DNA from: Hyphomicrobiales bacterium
GTDB lineage: Bacteria > Pseudomonadota > Alphaproteobacteria > Rhizobiales > Xanthobacteraceae
NCBI GenBank assembly: GCA_021730825.1
Contig: JAKFYO010000341.1
Coordinates: 1 to 8,191, forward strand
Reading direction: 5' to 3'
DNA length: 8,191 nucleotides
The translations under genes and the position numbers were made by a program. The notes under the pieces are model-generated. The model saw only the letters and a program-made list of their open reading frames with translations, did not search any database and was not told the DNA's origin. Positions 1 to 8,113 of this stretch are shown here, piece by piece. Position 1 is the first letter of the stretch. The number at the start of each line of letters is the position of its first letter.

Positions 1-93
1 CGCGGCGCGGATTTTCTGCTGCCCCTGCCCGCCCACTTCGCGAAGCACGATGTGGCGCGCGTAGCGCTCCAACTCCTCCGGCGACAACGCCAT
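1..93 (-). CDS. MoeB/ThiF/HesA-family adenylyltransferase, N-terminal fragment (cut by window edge)
   Basis: Reading leftwards from an ATG at 93-91 gives 31 residues, MALSPEELERYARHIVLREV followed by GGQGQQKIRAA. The pattern RYxRHIxLxExGGxGQQK is the usual N-terminus of the E1-like adenylyltransferases (MoeB, ThiF, HesA) that adenylate the C-terminus of a ubiquitin-like sulfur carrier for molybdopterin or thiamine synthesis. The ATP-binding Rossmann glycine motif and the zinc cysteines would lie beyond the window, so MoeB cannot be told from ThiF here. The start is supported by AGGA (101-98 on the minus strand) four bases before the ATG. The gene is divergent from the metallo-hydrolase at 306, with 212 bp of hairpin-rich DNA between them. 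Confidence 0.8.
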   Translation of the reverse strand, partial: MALSPEELERYARHIVLREVGGQGQQKIRAA

Positions 94-116
94 AATTTCC
101 TGCCTCGCAATTTTCA

Positions 117-193
117 CTAGTGTGGCGGTTCGCAGGTTCACACAACCTGGCAGCAGGCGCGTCTGTGAACCTGCGAACCAAAAGCCACACTAG
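117..193. repeat. Bulged long hairpin 1 of a paired palindromic element
   Basis: This is a 77-bp near-perfect inverted repeat. The outer arms CTAGTGTGGC (117-126) and GCCACACTAG (184-193) pair over 10 bp. The inner arms at 127-142 and 164-179 pair over 16 bp without mismatch. The only interruption is a four-base bulge, AAAA at 180-183. The loop (143-163) is 21 nt and contains CAGCAGGCGC (151-160), the reverse complement of GCGCCTGCTG. Reverse-complemented, this hairpin aligns end to end with the one at 209-284. It lies between divergent genes, so a simple terminator role is unlikely. A REP/BIME-like or MITE-like mobile palindrome is my inference. Confidence 0.9.
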
Positions 194-197
194 ATAA

Positions 198-207
198 TAT
201 AATTATA
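198..207. promoter_or_regulatory. Candidate bidirectional -10 core in AT-rich spacer between the two hairpins
   Basis: The 15-bp spacer (194-208) between the hairpins is almost pure A/T. Its core TATAATTATA is a perfect 10-bp palindrome, so TATAAT occurs on the plus strand (198-203) and on the minus strand (207-202). Both flanking genes point outwards, to the metallo-hydrolase at 306 and the MoeB-like gene at 93. Transcripts from these boxes would carry one hairpin each in their 5' leader. I see no convincing -35 box 17 bp away on either side, since that position falls inside the hairpin stems. The promoter call is therefore tentative. Confidence 0.3.
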
Positions 208-208
208 G

Positions 209-284
209 CTAGTGATCCTTTGGTACTGACATTCGTACCAGCGTTTGCTGAGACGCAATACGAATGTCAGTACCGGATCACTAG
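209..284. repeat. Bulged long hairpin 2 of a paired palindromic element
   Basis: This is a 76-bp inverted repeat with the same plan as hairpin 1 but in the opposite orientation. The outer arms CTAGTGATCC (209-218) and GGATCACTAG (275-284) pair over 10 bp. A three-base bulge TTT lies at 219-221. The inner arms at 222-237 and 259-274 pair over 16 bp without mismatch. The loop (238-258) is again 21 nt and holds GCGTTTGCTG (241-250). The right foot ends 21 bp before the metallo-hydrolase ATG, and its final TAG is the in-frame stop upstream of that gene. Such a stem could block ribosome access or affect mRNA stability if transcribed. Confidence 0.9.
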
Positions 285-305
285 TATTCAGCCTATCATG
301 CCGCA

Positions 306-1139
306 ATGGCCGCGAACGAGCGTTTCCGCTTACCGTATGGCTGCCTTGCCGCGCTTGGCGCATTGATCCTGCTCGCCACTGTGAGCCCTGCATTCGCGCA
401 GGCAAATGACCGTTGCCCGCGCCTCGTCTCAAACCTGCCCTCGCCGCTGCAGAAGGTCTTGTTCCGTCTCGCGCAGAAAAAAGCCGAGAGCGCCGTCAGC
501 ATTACGTTCATCGGGCATTCGACCTTCCTGATCGAAAGCCCAGGCGGCATCAAGATTGCGACCGACTACAACGACTATGTCCGGCCGGAAGCGGTCCCGG
601 ATATCGCGACCATGAACCGCGCGCACTCGACGCATTACACGCTAAACCCCGATCCTTCGATCAAGCATGTGCTTCGGGGCTGGGGCGAAGGCGATCAACC
701 CGCGAAGCACGAGCTGACGCTCGGCGACGTTTACGTCCGCAATGTCGCGACCAATATCCGCGACTGGGCAGGCGGCACGATCTACAGCCAGAATTCGATC
801 TTCGTTTTCGAAATCGGCGGCCTCTGTATCGCGCATCTCGGCCACCTGCATCACACGCTGACGCCTGCACACCTCGATGCGCTCGGGCGGATCGATGTCG
901 TGCTGGTGCCGGTCGACGGTTCGTTCACGCTGAACACCGACGGAATGGTCGAAGTGCTGAAGCAGATCGACGCGCCGGTCGCGATCCCGATGCACATCTT
1001 CGGCGAGGGAACGCTGCAACGGTTTCTAGAAAAGATGGGGCAGATCTACGAAGTGCAGCGGCACCCGAGCGCCGGCATCCTGATGTCGCGCGAGCTGATG
1101 CCGAAGACCCGCACGATGATCGTGCTGCCGGGAAGATAA
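306..1139 (+). CDS. Exported metallo-beta-lactamase-fold hydrolase (COG2220/UlaG-like)
   Basis: This 277-residue protein begins with a Sec signal peptide: basic residues R6 and R8, a hydrophobic stretch at about 13-26, and a likely cleavage after AFA at 29-31. The mature part resembles the UlaG/COG2220 branch of the metallo-beta-lactamase fold. TFIGHSTFLIESPGGIKIATD (67-87) is the typical first strands and loop, AHSTHYT (106-112) occupies the metal-motif position, AHLGHLHH (176-183) is the second His cluster, and IPMHIFG (227-233) the C-terminal His. The canonical HxHxDH motif is not intact: H107 and H110 are present but the Asp-His pair is missing, so the metal site or activity may differ. 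The substrate is unknown. ATG 306 is the only in-frame ATG between the upstream stop (282-284) and the signal peptide, and no Shine-Dalgarno sequence is seen before it. Confidence 0.82.
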   Translation: MAANERFRLPYGCLAALGALILLATVSPAFAQANDRCPRLVSNLPSPLQKVLFRLAQKKAESAVSITFIGHSTFLIESPGGIKIATDYNDYVRPEAVPDIATMNRAHSTHYTLNPDPSIKHVLRGWGEGDQPAKHELTLGDVYVRNVATNIRDWAGGTIYSQNSIFVFEIGGLCIAHLGHLHHTLTPAHLDALGRIDVVLVPVDGSFTLNTDGMVEVLKQIDAPVAIPMHIFGEGTLQRFLEKMGQIYEVQRHPSAGILMSRELMPKTRTMIVLPGR

Positions 1140-1146
1140 CACTTCG

Positions 1147-1187
1147 CTCATCCTTCGAGACGGCGCTGCGCGCCTCCTCAGGATGAG
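1147..1187. repeat. Dispersed-type palindromic repeat between convergent genes (possible bidirectional terminator)
   Basis: The outer arms CTCATCCT (1147-1154) and AGGATGAG (1180-1187) are perfectly complementary. Inside them GAG (1157-1159) pairs with CTC (1177-1179), and GGCGC (1162-1166) pairs with GCGCC (1170-1174) around a TGC loop. A TC bulge and a 2x2 mismatch are the only interruptions. The repeat fills most of the 54-bp gap between the convergent stops of the metallo-hydrolase and gyrB, where it could end transcription from both sides. Neither side has a T-run, so intrinsic termination would be weak. I recall near-identical palindromes as abundant intergenic repeats in Bradyrhizobium and Rhodopseudomonas; that is memory, not a search. 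Confidence 0.8.
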
Positions 1188-1193
1188 GTTGGA

Positions 1194-3668
<2,475 letters not shown>

Positions 3669-3806
3669 TCATATGGGGTGCGGAAAGCTGCGAAAAAATA
3701 GCCTGCAAGGCACGATTTCTTGGCCGCTAAGACGATGAAATGTCTATCGAAATTGACACGAATCGAGGCGCGCGAAGGCGCGGGACCAAGAAGCCTCAAA
3801 ACACCG

Positions 3807-3825
3807 ATTCCGGCCCGGAATTTTT
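3807..3825 (+). terminator. Short palindrome next to recF stop, plus-oriented terminator shape
   Basis: ATTCCG (3807-3812) and CGGAAT (3816-3821) pair perfectly around a GCC loop, and the plus strand then continues with T's to 3825. For minus-strand transcripts leaving recF, the stem begins 11 bases after the stop but the T-run lies on the wrong side, and only TGTTTTG follows further on. No plus-strand gene precedes it. It may act as a weak stem after recF or have no role in termination. Confidence 0.25.
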
Positions 3826-3832
3826 GGCAAAT

Positions 3833-5002
3833 TCAAGCGACGCGAACGGCCTCGCCCGGTGTCACGCGGAAGCGAACGGCTTCGCGATCGAGTGCTACAA
3901 ACGCGCTTTCATCGACACCGCTGACCAGCACCTGCGCGCCGAGTTTTTCGAGCGAAGCAAAAAGTGCCGCGCGGCGCTCCGCATCGAGAAACGCCGCGAC
4001 ATCGTCCAAGAGCACAATCGGCGCGAAGCCGTGCATCGAAGTGACAAGGCGCGCGTGCGAGAGGATCAGGCCGACCAGCAGCGCTTTCCGCTCGCCGGTG
4101 GACGCGCGTGCGGCTTCGATCGCTTTTTCCGCATGCAGCACGATCAGGTCCGAACGGTGCGGGCCCTCGAGCGTGCGGCCCGCGGCGCGATCGCGCGGAC
4201 GGCTGTCGTGCAATTTCTCGCGGTAGCGCTCCTCGACTTCGGTGGCGCTTTCGATCTCCAGCGCTCGCTCAATCTCGCCGTCGAGCGCGATCTGCGCGGT
4301 CGGAAAACCGCTCGCCGCATCCCGGTTCGCTTCGATCTCGGTAGCTAACCGCTTCACCGTCTCGGCTCTCGCCGCCGCAACCGCAATCGCGAGTTCCGCG
4401 ACTTCGTGTTCGATTGCGTCCATCCATTTGGAATCGAAGTTCTGCTCTTCGAGCAACCGGTTCCTGGAGCGCAATGCGCGATCGAGACCCGAAACACGCG
4501 CGCTATGCTCGGCGTCGATCGCAAGCACCAGCCGGTCAAGAAATCTCCGCCGTTCGCTCGCAGGCCCAAGAAAAAGCCCGTCCATTTCCGGCGTCAGCCA
4601 CACCACACGCAGATGCTCGGCGAATGCGGTCGCCGAAGACACGGGCTCGCGGTCGATCCGGGATTTGCGCGGCGAATTCTCGTCGCCGCCCGGCGCCTCG
4701 ATGCCGGTGCCAAGTGCGGCCTTGCCCAAGGCGCCGTCGATTTCAGCCGCCGCCGCCCAGGAGCCGTCGCCTTCGGTCGCGGCAACATCTTCCAGCGTCG
4801 CACGGCGAAGCCCTCGTCCCGGCGTCAAAAAGGAAATCGCTTCCAGGATGTTGGTCTTGCCAGCGCCATTTGCGCCCAGAAACAGCGCGGTACGCCCTTC
4901 AAGATCGAGGGAGGCCTGCCGATACGAGCGGAAATTCGAGAGTTTGAGTTTAAGGATGCGAGCGTGCGGGATCACGTCATTCGCGCGGGGTTCCGCGCTC
5001 AC
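3833..5002 (-). CDS. recF: DNA replication and repair protein RecF
   Basis: This 389-residue SMC/ABC-like ATPase acts with RecO and RecR at single-strand gaps to load RecA and help restart stalled forks. Visible motifs are LSNFRSY (21-27, the family N-terminal signature), Walker A GANGAGKT (43-50), ERRRFLDRL (150-158), LEGPHRSDL (278-286), the ABC signature STGERKALL (301-309), Walker B with D-loop PIVLLDDVAAFLDAERR (328-344), and QVLVSGVDE (357-365). The signature has R305 where Gln is usual in SGEQK-type sequences, a mild variation. The start is GTG at 5002-5000, overlapping the dnaN TGA as GTGA. This is the classic arrangement for translational coupling and supports GTG over the next in-frame GTG at residue 10. 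Length is slightly above the usual 350-380, owing to a short N-terminal extension and the 90-115 segment. Confidence 0.96.
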   Translation of the reverse strand: MSAEPRANDVIPHARILKLKLSNFRSYRQASLDLEGRTALFLGANGAGKTNILEAISFLTPGRGLRRATLEDVAATEGDGSWAAAAEIDGALGKAALGTGIEAPGGDENSPRKSRIDREPVSSATAFAEHLRVVWLTPEMDGLFLGPASERRRFLDRLVLAIDAEHSARVSGLDRALRSRNRLLEEQNFDSKWMDAIEHEVAELAIAVAAARAETVKRLATEIEANRDAASGFPTAQIALDGEIERALEIESATEVEERYREKLHDSRPRDRAAGRTLEGPHRSDLIVLHAEKAIEAARASTGERKALLVGLILSHARLVTSMHGFAPIVLLDDVAAFLDAERRAALFASLEKLGAQVLVSGVDESAFVALDREAVRFRVTPGEAVRVA

Positions 5003-6114
5003 ACCCGCATCGGCATCAGCACGTAAAGCGCGCCGGCCGCTTCCATGTCCTCGAGCAACGTCGGCGACCCGGGATCGGCGAGCTTCAACCGCGCTTTCTC
5101 GCCTTCGATCTGCTGAAGAATGTCGAGGAGATAGCGGCCGTTGAAGCCGATATCGAGCGATTCCGCGCCGTATTCGACTTCGAGTTCTTCGGTGGCGCTG
5201 CCCGAATCCGGATTGATGACGGAGAGCGTAAGCTTGCCGTCGGTGAGCGCGAGCTTGACCGCGCGGCCGCGTTCGCTGGACACAGTGGAGACGCGGTCCA
5301 CCGCCGCAATGAGTTCGCTCTTATCGACCACCAGGGTCTTGTCGTTTCCGGCCGGAATCACGCGGCCGTAATCCGGGAACGTGCCGTCGATCAGCTTCGA
5401 GGTCAGTACGGCATTGCCGAGCGAGAAGCGGATCTTGGTCGCAGACAACTCGACCTTCACTTCTTCGCCGGCGTCGTCGATGAGCCGCTGCACCTCGGCG
5501 ACGGTTTTGCGCGGCACGATAATGCCGGGCATGCCCTTCGCGCCCTTCGGCGCCTTGATTTCGGCTTGTGCCAGACGATGACCGTCGGTCGCGACCGCGC
5601 GCAGCTTTTCGCCGCCGGCATCGACCGCGTGCAGATAAATGCCGTTCAGGTAATAGCGCGTCTCTTCGGTCGAGATCGCAAACTGGGTGCGGTCGATGAG
5701 CCGCTTAAGATCGGCTGCCGCGACCGTGAAGCTGTGGGTCATCTCGCCCGCGGCGAGATCCGGAAAATCGGTTTCGGGCAGCGCCTGCAACGTGAACTTC
5801 GAGCGGCCGGCGCGCACCTGTAACTGCGTGCCGTCGGCGGCACTCTGCAATTCGACCTGCGCGCCTTCGGGGAGCTTGCGCACGATGTCGTGGATCATGT
5901 GCGCGGGAACCGTGGTCGAGCCCGTGGTCTTGCCTTCGCCCGGCGCAGTCTCGACGATTTCGAGATCGAGATCGGTCGCCTTCAGCTCGATGCTGGTTTT
6001 GCCGGCGCGCAAGAGCACATTCGCGAGAATGGGGATCGTGTTCCGGCGTTCGACCACACGGTGAACGTGGGCGAGAGATTTCGCGAGTTGCGCGCGTTCG
6101 ATCGTGACCTTCAT
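4999..6114 (-). CDS. dnaN: DNA polymerase III subunit beta (sliding clamp)
   Basis: This 371-residue beta clamp forms a dimeric ring around DNA that tethers polymerase III and recruits Hda, repair polymerases and ligase. Visible landmarks are the typical N-terminus MKVTIERAQL, ETRYYLNGIYLH (151-162), TDGHRLA (176-182, part of the hydrophobic pocket that binds clamp-binding peptides), LIDGTFPDYGRVIP (241-254), and the C-terminal LMPMRV (366-371), which completes the pocket. Length is normal for the family and the three-domain repeat is complete. It is downstream of dnaA with 142 bp between and overlaps recF by four bases. No Shine-Dalgarno sequence is visible before the ATG (the preceding bases are TTTCATTCC), so initiation may rely on S1 or on an unstructured leader. 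Confidence 0.98.
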   Translation of the reverse strand: MKVTIERAQLAKSLAHVHRVVERRNTIPILANVLLRAGKTSIELKATDLDLEIVETAPGEGKTTGSTTVPAHMIHDIVRKLPEGAQVELQSAADGTQLQVRAGRSKFTLQALPETDFPDLAAGEMTHSFTVAAADLKRLIDRTQFAISTEETRYYLNGIYLHAVDAGGEKLRAVATDGHRLAQAEIKAPKGAKGMPGIIVPRKTVAEVQRLIDDAGEEVKVELSATKIRFSLGNAVLTSKLIDGTFPDYGRVIPAGNDKTLVVDKSELIAAVDRVSTVSSERGRAVKLALTDGKLTLSVINPDSGSATEELEVEYGAESLDIGFNGRYLLDILQQIEGEKARLKLADPGSPTLLEDMEAAGALYVLMPMRV

Positions 6115-6125
6115 GGAATGAAACC

Positions 6126-6167
6126 CGGAATAGACGCGGAATAGACCTGGATGCGGAGACTATTCCG
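6126..6167. repeat. CGGAATAG repeat set in the dnaA-dnaN intergenic region
   Basis: CGGAATAGAC occurs twice in direct orientation (6126-6135 and 6137-6146, 11-bp period). Its first eight bases recur inverted as CTATTCCG at 6160-6167. The inverted copy can pair with either direct copy, giving two alternative hairpins in a dnaA-dnaN transcript just upstream of the dnaN ATG. An 11-bp period would place a bound protein on the same DNA face. The role is unknown; an operator or a translation-control structure for dnaN are both possible. Confidence 0.6.
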
Positions 6168-6199
6168 GCGGCGCGCCGGCCTGGATCAGAGGCCGCCGG
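6165..6199. repeat. GC-rich inverted repeat between dnaA and dnaN
   Basis: CCGGCGGC (6165-6172) pairs perfectly with GCCGCCGG (6192-6199). A competing inner stem, GGCCT (6178-6182) with AGGCC (6190-6194), has a 7-nt loop. A second direct copy of GCCGCCGG follows at 6202-6209, 10 bp on. In a minus-strand transcript this makes a stable structure after dnaA, but there is no following U-run. It looks like a partial attenuator or an mRNA processing/stability element rather than a full terminator. A smaller stem (6243-6247 with 6254-6258) overlaps the dnaA stop. Confidence 0.5.
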
Positions 6200-6256
6200 A
6201 CGCCGCCGGGATCGTCACATTAAGGGTACAGGCGCAGCGTGCAAGCCCGGAAAGGC

Positions 6257-7726
6257 TTACTCCATCAGCATTCGCTTCAAGACCTCGACCTCCTCGGAAA
6301 GCGCCTTATCGCCCTGCACCAGACCCTCGATCTTGCGGACCGCGTGCAGCACCGTGGTGTGGTCGCGGCCACCGAAGCGGCGCCCGATTTCAGGAAGCGA
6401 TCTCAGGGTCAGCACTTTTGCGAGATACATCGCGATCTGACGCGGGCGGACGACGTTCGCGGTACGGCGCGACGACAATAAGTCGGCGCGGGTGACCCCG
6501 TAGTGCTTGGAAACCACCCGCAGGATGTCCTCGACACGGATGCGGCGCGGATCGGTCGGGCGCACCAGATCGCGGATCACTTCGTCGGCAAGATCGGTCG
6601 TAACCGCTTTCTTGTAGAACTGACTGTGATGCAGGAGGCGCGTGACCGCGGCTTCCAGATCGCGGCCGGACTGCGTCACCTGACCTGCGATATGCGCGAG
6701 TACCTGCGGCGGCACCTCGAAGCGCATGTCTTCCGCTTTCAGAAGCGTGGCGCGGGCCATCAGAATGTTGAGGCGAAGTTCCTCGTCCATCGGGCCGACT
6801 TCGACGGTGAGCCCGCCACCGAGGCGCGAGCGAACGCGGTCCTCGAGATTTTCCAACTCGACCGGCGGACGGTCGGCGGCTACCACAACCTGACGGCCGG
6901 CATCGGTCAATTCGTTCAGCGTATGGCAGAACTCCTGCTGCACCGCGCGGCCTTGCAGGAACTGGAGATCGTCGATGATGAGCGCATCGATGCCGCGTAG
7001 CGCTTCCTTGAAGGCGATTGCCGACTGATTTTTCAAAGCGGCGACGAAGCCATACATGAACTTCTCGGCGGTGAGATAGACCGCGCGCTTGCCTTGCACA
7101 TCGTAAGCGTGAGCGATCGCCTGCAGAAGATGCGTCTTGCCGAGACCGACCGAGGCATGAATGTAAAGCGGATTGAAGCGCGGGGCGCCGTTTGCATTGG
7201 TTCCGGCTTCGACGATTTGTTTCGCCGCGGCATGCGCGAGACCGTTCTGCTTGCCGACGATGAAGGTCGCAAACGTCATGCGCGGATCGAGCGGCGAGCC
7301 GACCGGACCGTCGGCGCGGACATTGCCGGTACCGCGCATCGCAACGCGCTTGCCGAAGCGATCGGCTTCCGGATTTGCGAGTACCGTGGCTTCGACCTTC
7401 TCGCCCGCCACCTGCGTGCGCATGACGGCGGTGCGGACGATCAGTTCCACCTTCTCGACACCGGAAACTTCGGTCTGCCAGTGACCTTTCAGGCGCTCGA
7501 AGTGATGTTCTTCGATCCAGGATTTCAGGAAGCGGGTCGGCACCGAAAGGCGAACGTTGCGGCCGTCGCAATCGACGAGCTGAAGGCTCGCAAACCAGCT
7601 CATGTAAGTCTCTTCGCCGAGCTCGGCGCGCAACTTCTTGCGGATGCGATCCCATCGCGCCGCGTGCGCTTCGCCGGATGCGCGATCTTCCGCGCCAGCT
7701 TCAGTATTTTTCTTCGGAACGTTCAT
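6257..7726 (-). CDS. dnaA: Chromosomal replication initiator protein DnaA
   Basis: This 489-residue AAA+ initiator binds DnaA boxes and melts the origin. Domain I is seen as [20 protein letters not shown] (25-44). A variable linker covers roughly 100-145. The AAA+ domain has the P-loop ASVGLGKT (191-198), Walker [10 protein letters not shown] (248-256), sensor I AADRPP (283-288), the arginine-finger region [13 protein letters not shown] (294-306), and sensor II around [11 protein letters not shown] (354-364). Domain IV ends with the DNA-binding signature [16 protein letters not shown] (452-467). The P-loop lacks the leading GG of most DnaA proteins (AS instead), which I believe is a lineage trait. 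The start at 7726 is chosen because AGGTGGAG lies six bases upstream and NVPKKN leads into domain I. An ATG at 7789 would add 21 unlikely residues. It heads the dnaA-dnaN-recF-gyrB series. Confidence 0.97.
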   Translation of the reverse strand: MNVPKKNTEAGAEDRASGEAHAARWDRIRKKLRAELGEETYMSWFASLQLVDCDGRNVRLSVPTRFLKSWIEEHHFERLKGHWQTEVSGVEKVELIVRTAVMRTQVAGEKVEATVLANPEADRFGKRVAMRGTGNVRADGPVGSPLDPRMTFATFIVGKQNGLAHAAAKQIVEAGTNANGAPRFNPLYIHASVGLGKTHLLQAIAHAYDVQGKRAVYLTAEKFMYGFVAALKNQSAIAFKEALRGIDALIIDDLQFLQGRAVQQEFCHTLNELTDAGRQVVVAADRPPVELENLEDRVRSRLGGGLTVEVGPMDEELRLNILMARATLLKAEDMRFEVPPQVLAHIAGQVTQSGRDLEAAVTRLLHHSQFYKKAVTTDLADEVIRDLVRPTDPRRIRVEDILRVVSKHYGVTRADLLSSRRTANVVRPRQIAMYLAKVLTLRSLPEIGRRFGGRDHTTVLHAVRKIEGLVQGDKALSEEVEVLKRMLME

Positions 7727-7732
7727 GCTTCG

Positions 7733-7740
7733 CTCCACCT
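7733..7740 (-). promoter_or_regulatory. Shine-Dalgarno sequence that sets the dnaA start
   Basis: AGGTGGAG on the minus strand ends six bases before the ATG at 7726-7724. It is the best ribosome-binding site in the window and is the reason for preferring that start over the ATG at 7789, which has no such sequence. Confidence 0.75.
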
Positions 7741-7779
7741 TGCTTGGTGACGGCGCTACAGCCTGCGCGGATACGCGCT

Positions 7780-7807
7780 GGAATTGCATTGCCGGAATTG
7801 GGAATTG
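7780..7807. repeat. GGAATTG heptamer repeats in the dnaA leader
   Basis: GGAATTG occurs at 7780-7786, 7794-7800 and 7801-7807. The last two are tandem and the first is exactly one 7-bp unit away, with related GATTGATT following. The array is 54-81 bp upstream of the dnaA ATG, where an operator or transcription start region could lie. It could equally be a chance low-complexity stretch. Confidence 0.5.
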
Positions 7808-7858
7808 GATTGATTAGACGAGATCGGCGAAGTCAGTTTCGTCGCAAACATCGCGATC

Positions 7859-7884
7859 TGGGGCTCCTGCATGACAAAGCCCCA
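7859..7884. repeat. Hairpin in the dnaA leader
   Basis: TGGGGCT (7859-7865) pairs perfectly with AGCCCCA (7878-7884) around a 12-nt loop. No T-run follows on either strand, so it is not an intrinsic terminator. It could be an mRNA leader structure or an operator palindrome. Confidence 0.45.
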
Positions 7885-7990
7885 ATGCGAATAGAGAAAA
7901 TATCGTGCCGGAATAACTCGAGTTCTTGTTTCATCGCCGCCCCGCTCGGCATGCAGGCAAAGCCCGCGCCGGATATTTCGTTATTTTTAT

Positions 7991-8016
7991 CCCGATGCTG
8001 CCATCGGGTATTTATT
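7991..8016 (+). terminator. Terminator-like hairpin upstream of dnaA, AT-rich on both flanks
   Basis: CCCGATG (7991-7997) and CATCGGG (8002-8008) form a 7-bp GC-rich stem with a CTGC loop. On the plus strand TATTTATT follows, a broken T-run. On the minus strand the stem is followed by ATAAAAATAA, which would not work as a U-tract. The shape therefore favours plus-strand termination, though no plus-strand gene is recognised before it. Confidence 0.4.
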
Positions 8017-8055
8017 GGTCCGCCTGCGCCGTCACTTCCGCTTCGGGGTATCGCC

Positions 8056-8081
8056 GCGATCGCGTGATCGATCGCTTTTTT
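8056..8081 (+). terminator. Plus-oriented intrinsic-terminator-like hairpin with T6
   Basis: GCGATC (8056-8061) pairs with GATCGC (8070-8075), and six T's follow (8076-8081). An alternative inner stem CGATC/GATCG with a GCGT loop uses part of the same bases. This is the standard layout of a Rho-independent terminator for transcription running rightwards, away from dnaA. No gene in that direction is recognised, so it implies either an unannotated plus-strand RNA or a coincidental structure. Confidence 0.4.
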
Positions 8082-8113
8082 GAGACAAAACGTCCCCGCC
8101 TCAAAAATTTGAG
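8077..8113. repeat. Three-part alternating palindrome (TTTTTGAG / CTCAAAAA / TTTGAG)
   Basis: TTTTTGAG (8077-8084) can pair with CTCAAAAA (8100-8107), whose first six bases can instead pair with TTTGAG (8108-8113). The two pairings exclude each other, as in attenuator or antiterminator leaders. The 5' part also shares the T-run of the hairpin at 8056-8081. On the minus strand this would lie about 350-390 nt before the dnaA ATG. Confidence 0.45.

Noticed and set aside
117..284. CRISPR array or tandem direct repeats
   Set aside because: The two units are inverted relative to each other, are themselves hairpins, and differ in sequence; there is no repeat-spacer pattern.
298..300. ATG at 298 as the start of the metallo-hydrolase
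   Set aside because: It is in a different frame from the 306-1139 coding region and does not lead into the signal peptide.
7727..7789. 21-residue N-terminal extension of DnaA starting at ATG 7789
   Set aside because: No ribosome-binding site precedes it, the added residues are not DnaA-like, and AGGTGGAG marks the ATG at 7726.
7756..7872. 38-codon minus-strand frame in the dnaA leader (MQEPQIAMFATKL...)
   Set aside because: No Shine-Dalgarno sequence, low-complexity Ser/Asn/Gln composition across the heptamer repeats, and no recognisable function; a leader peptide cannot be supported.
7678..8067. 129-codon plus-strand frame ending next to the T6 hairpin
   Set aside because: It begins inside dnaA antisense, lacks a ribosome-binding site and shows no motif. 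Only its position before a terminator-like hairpin is suggestive.
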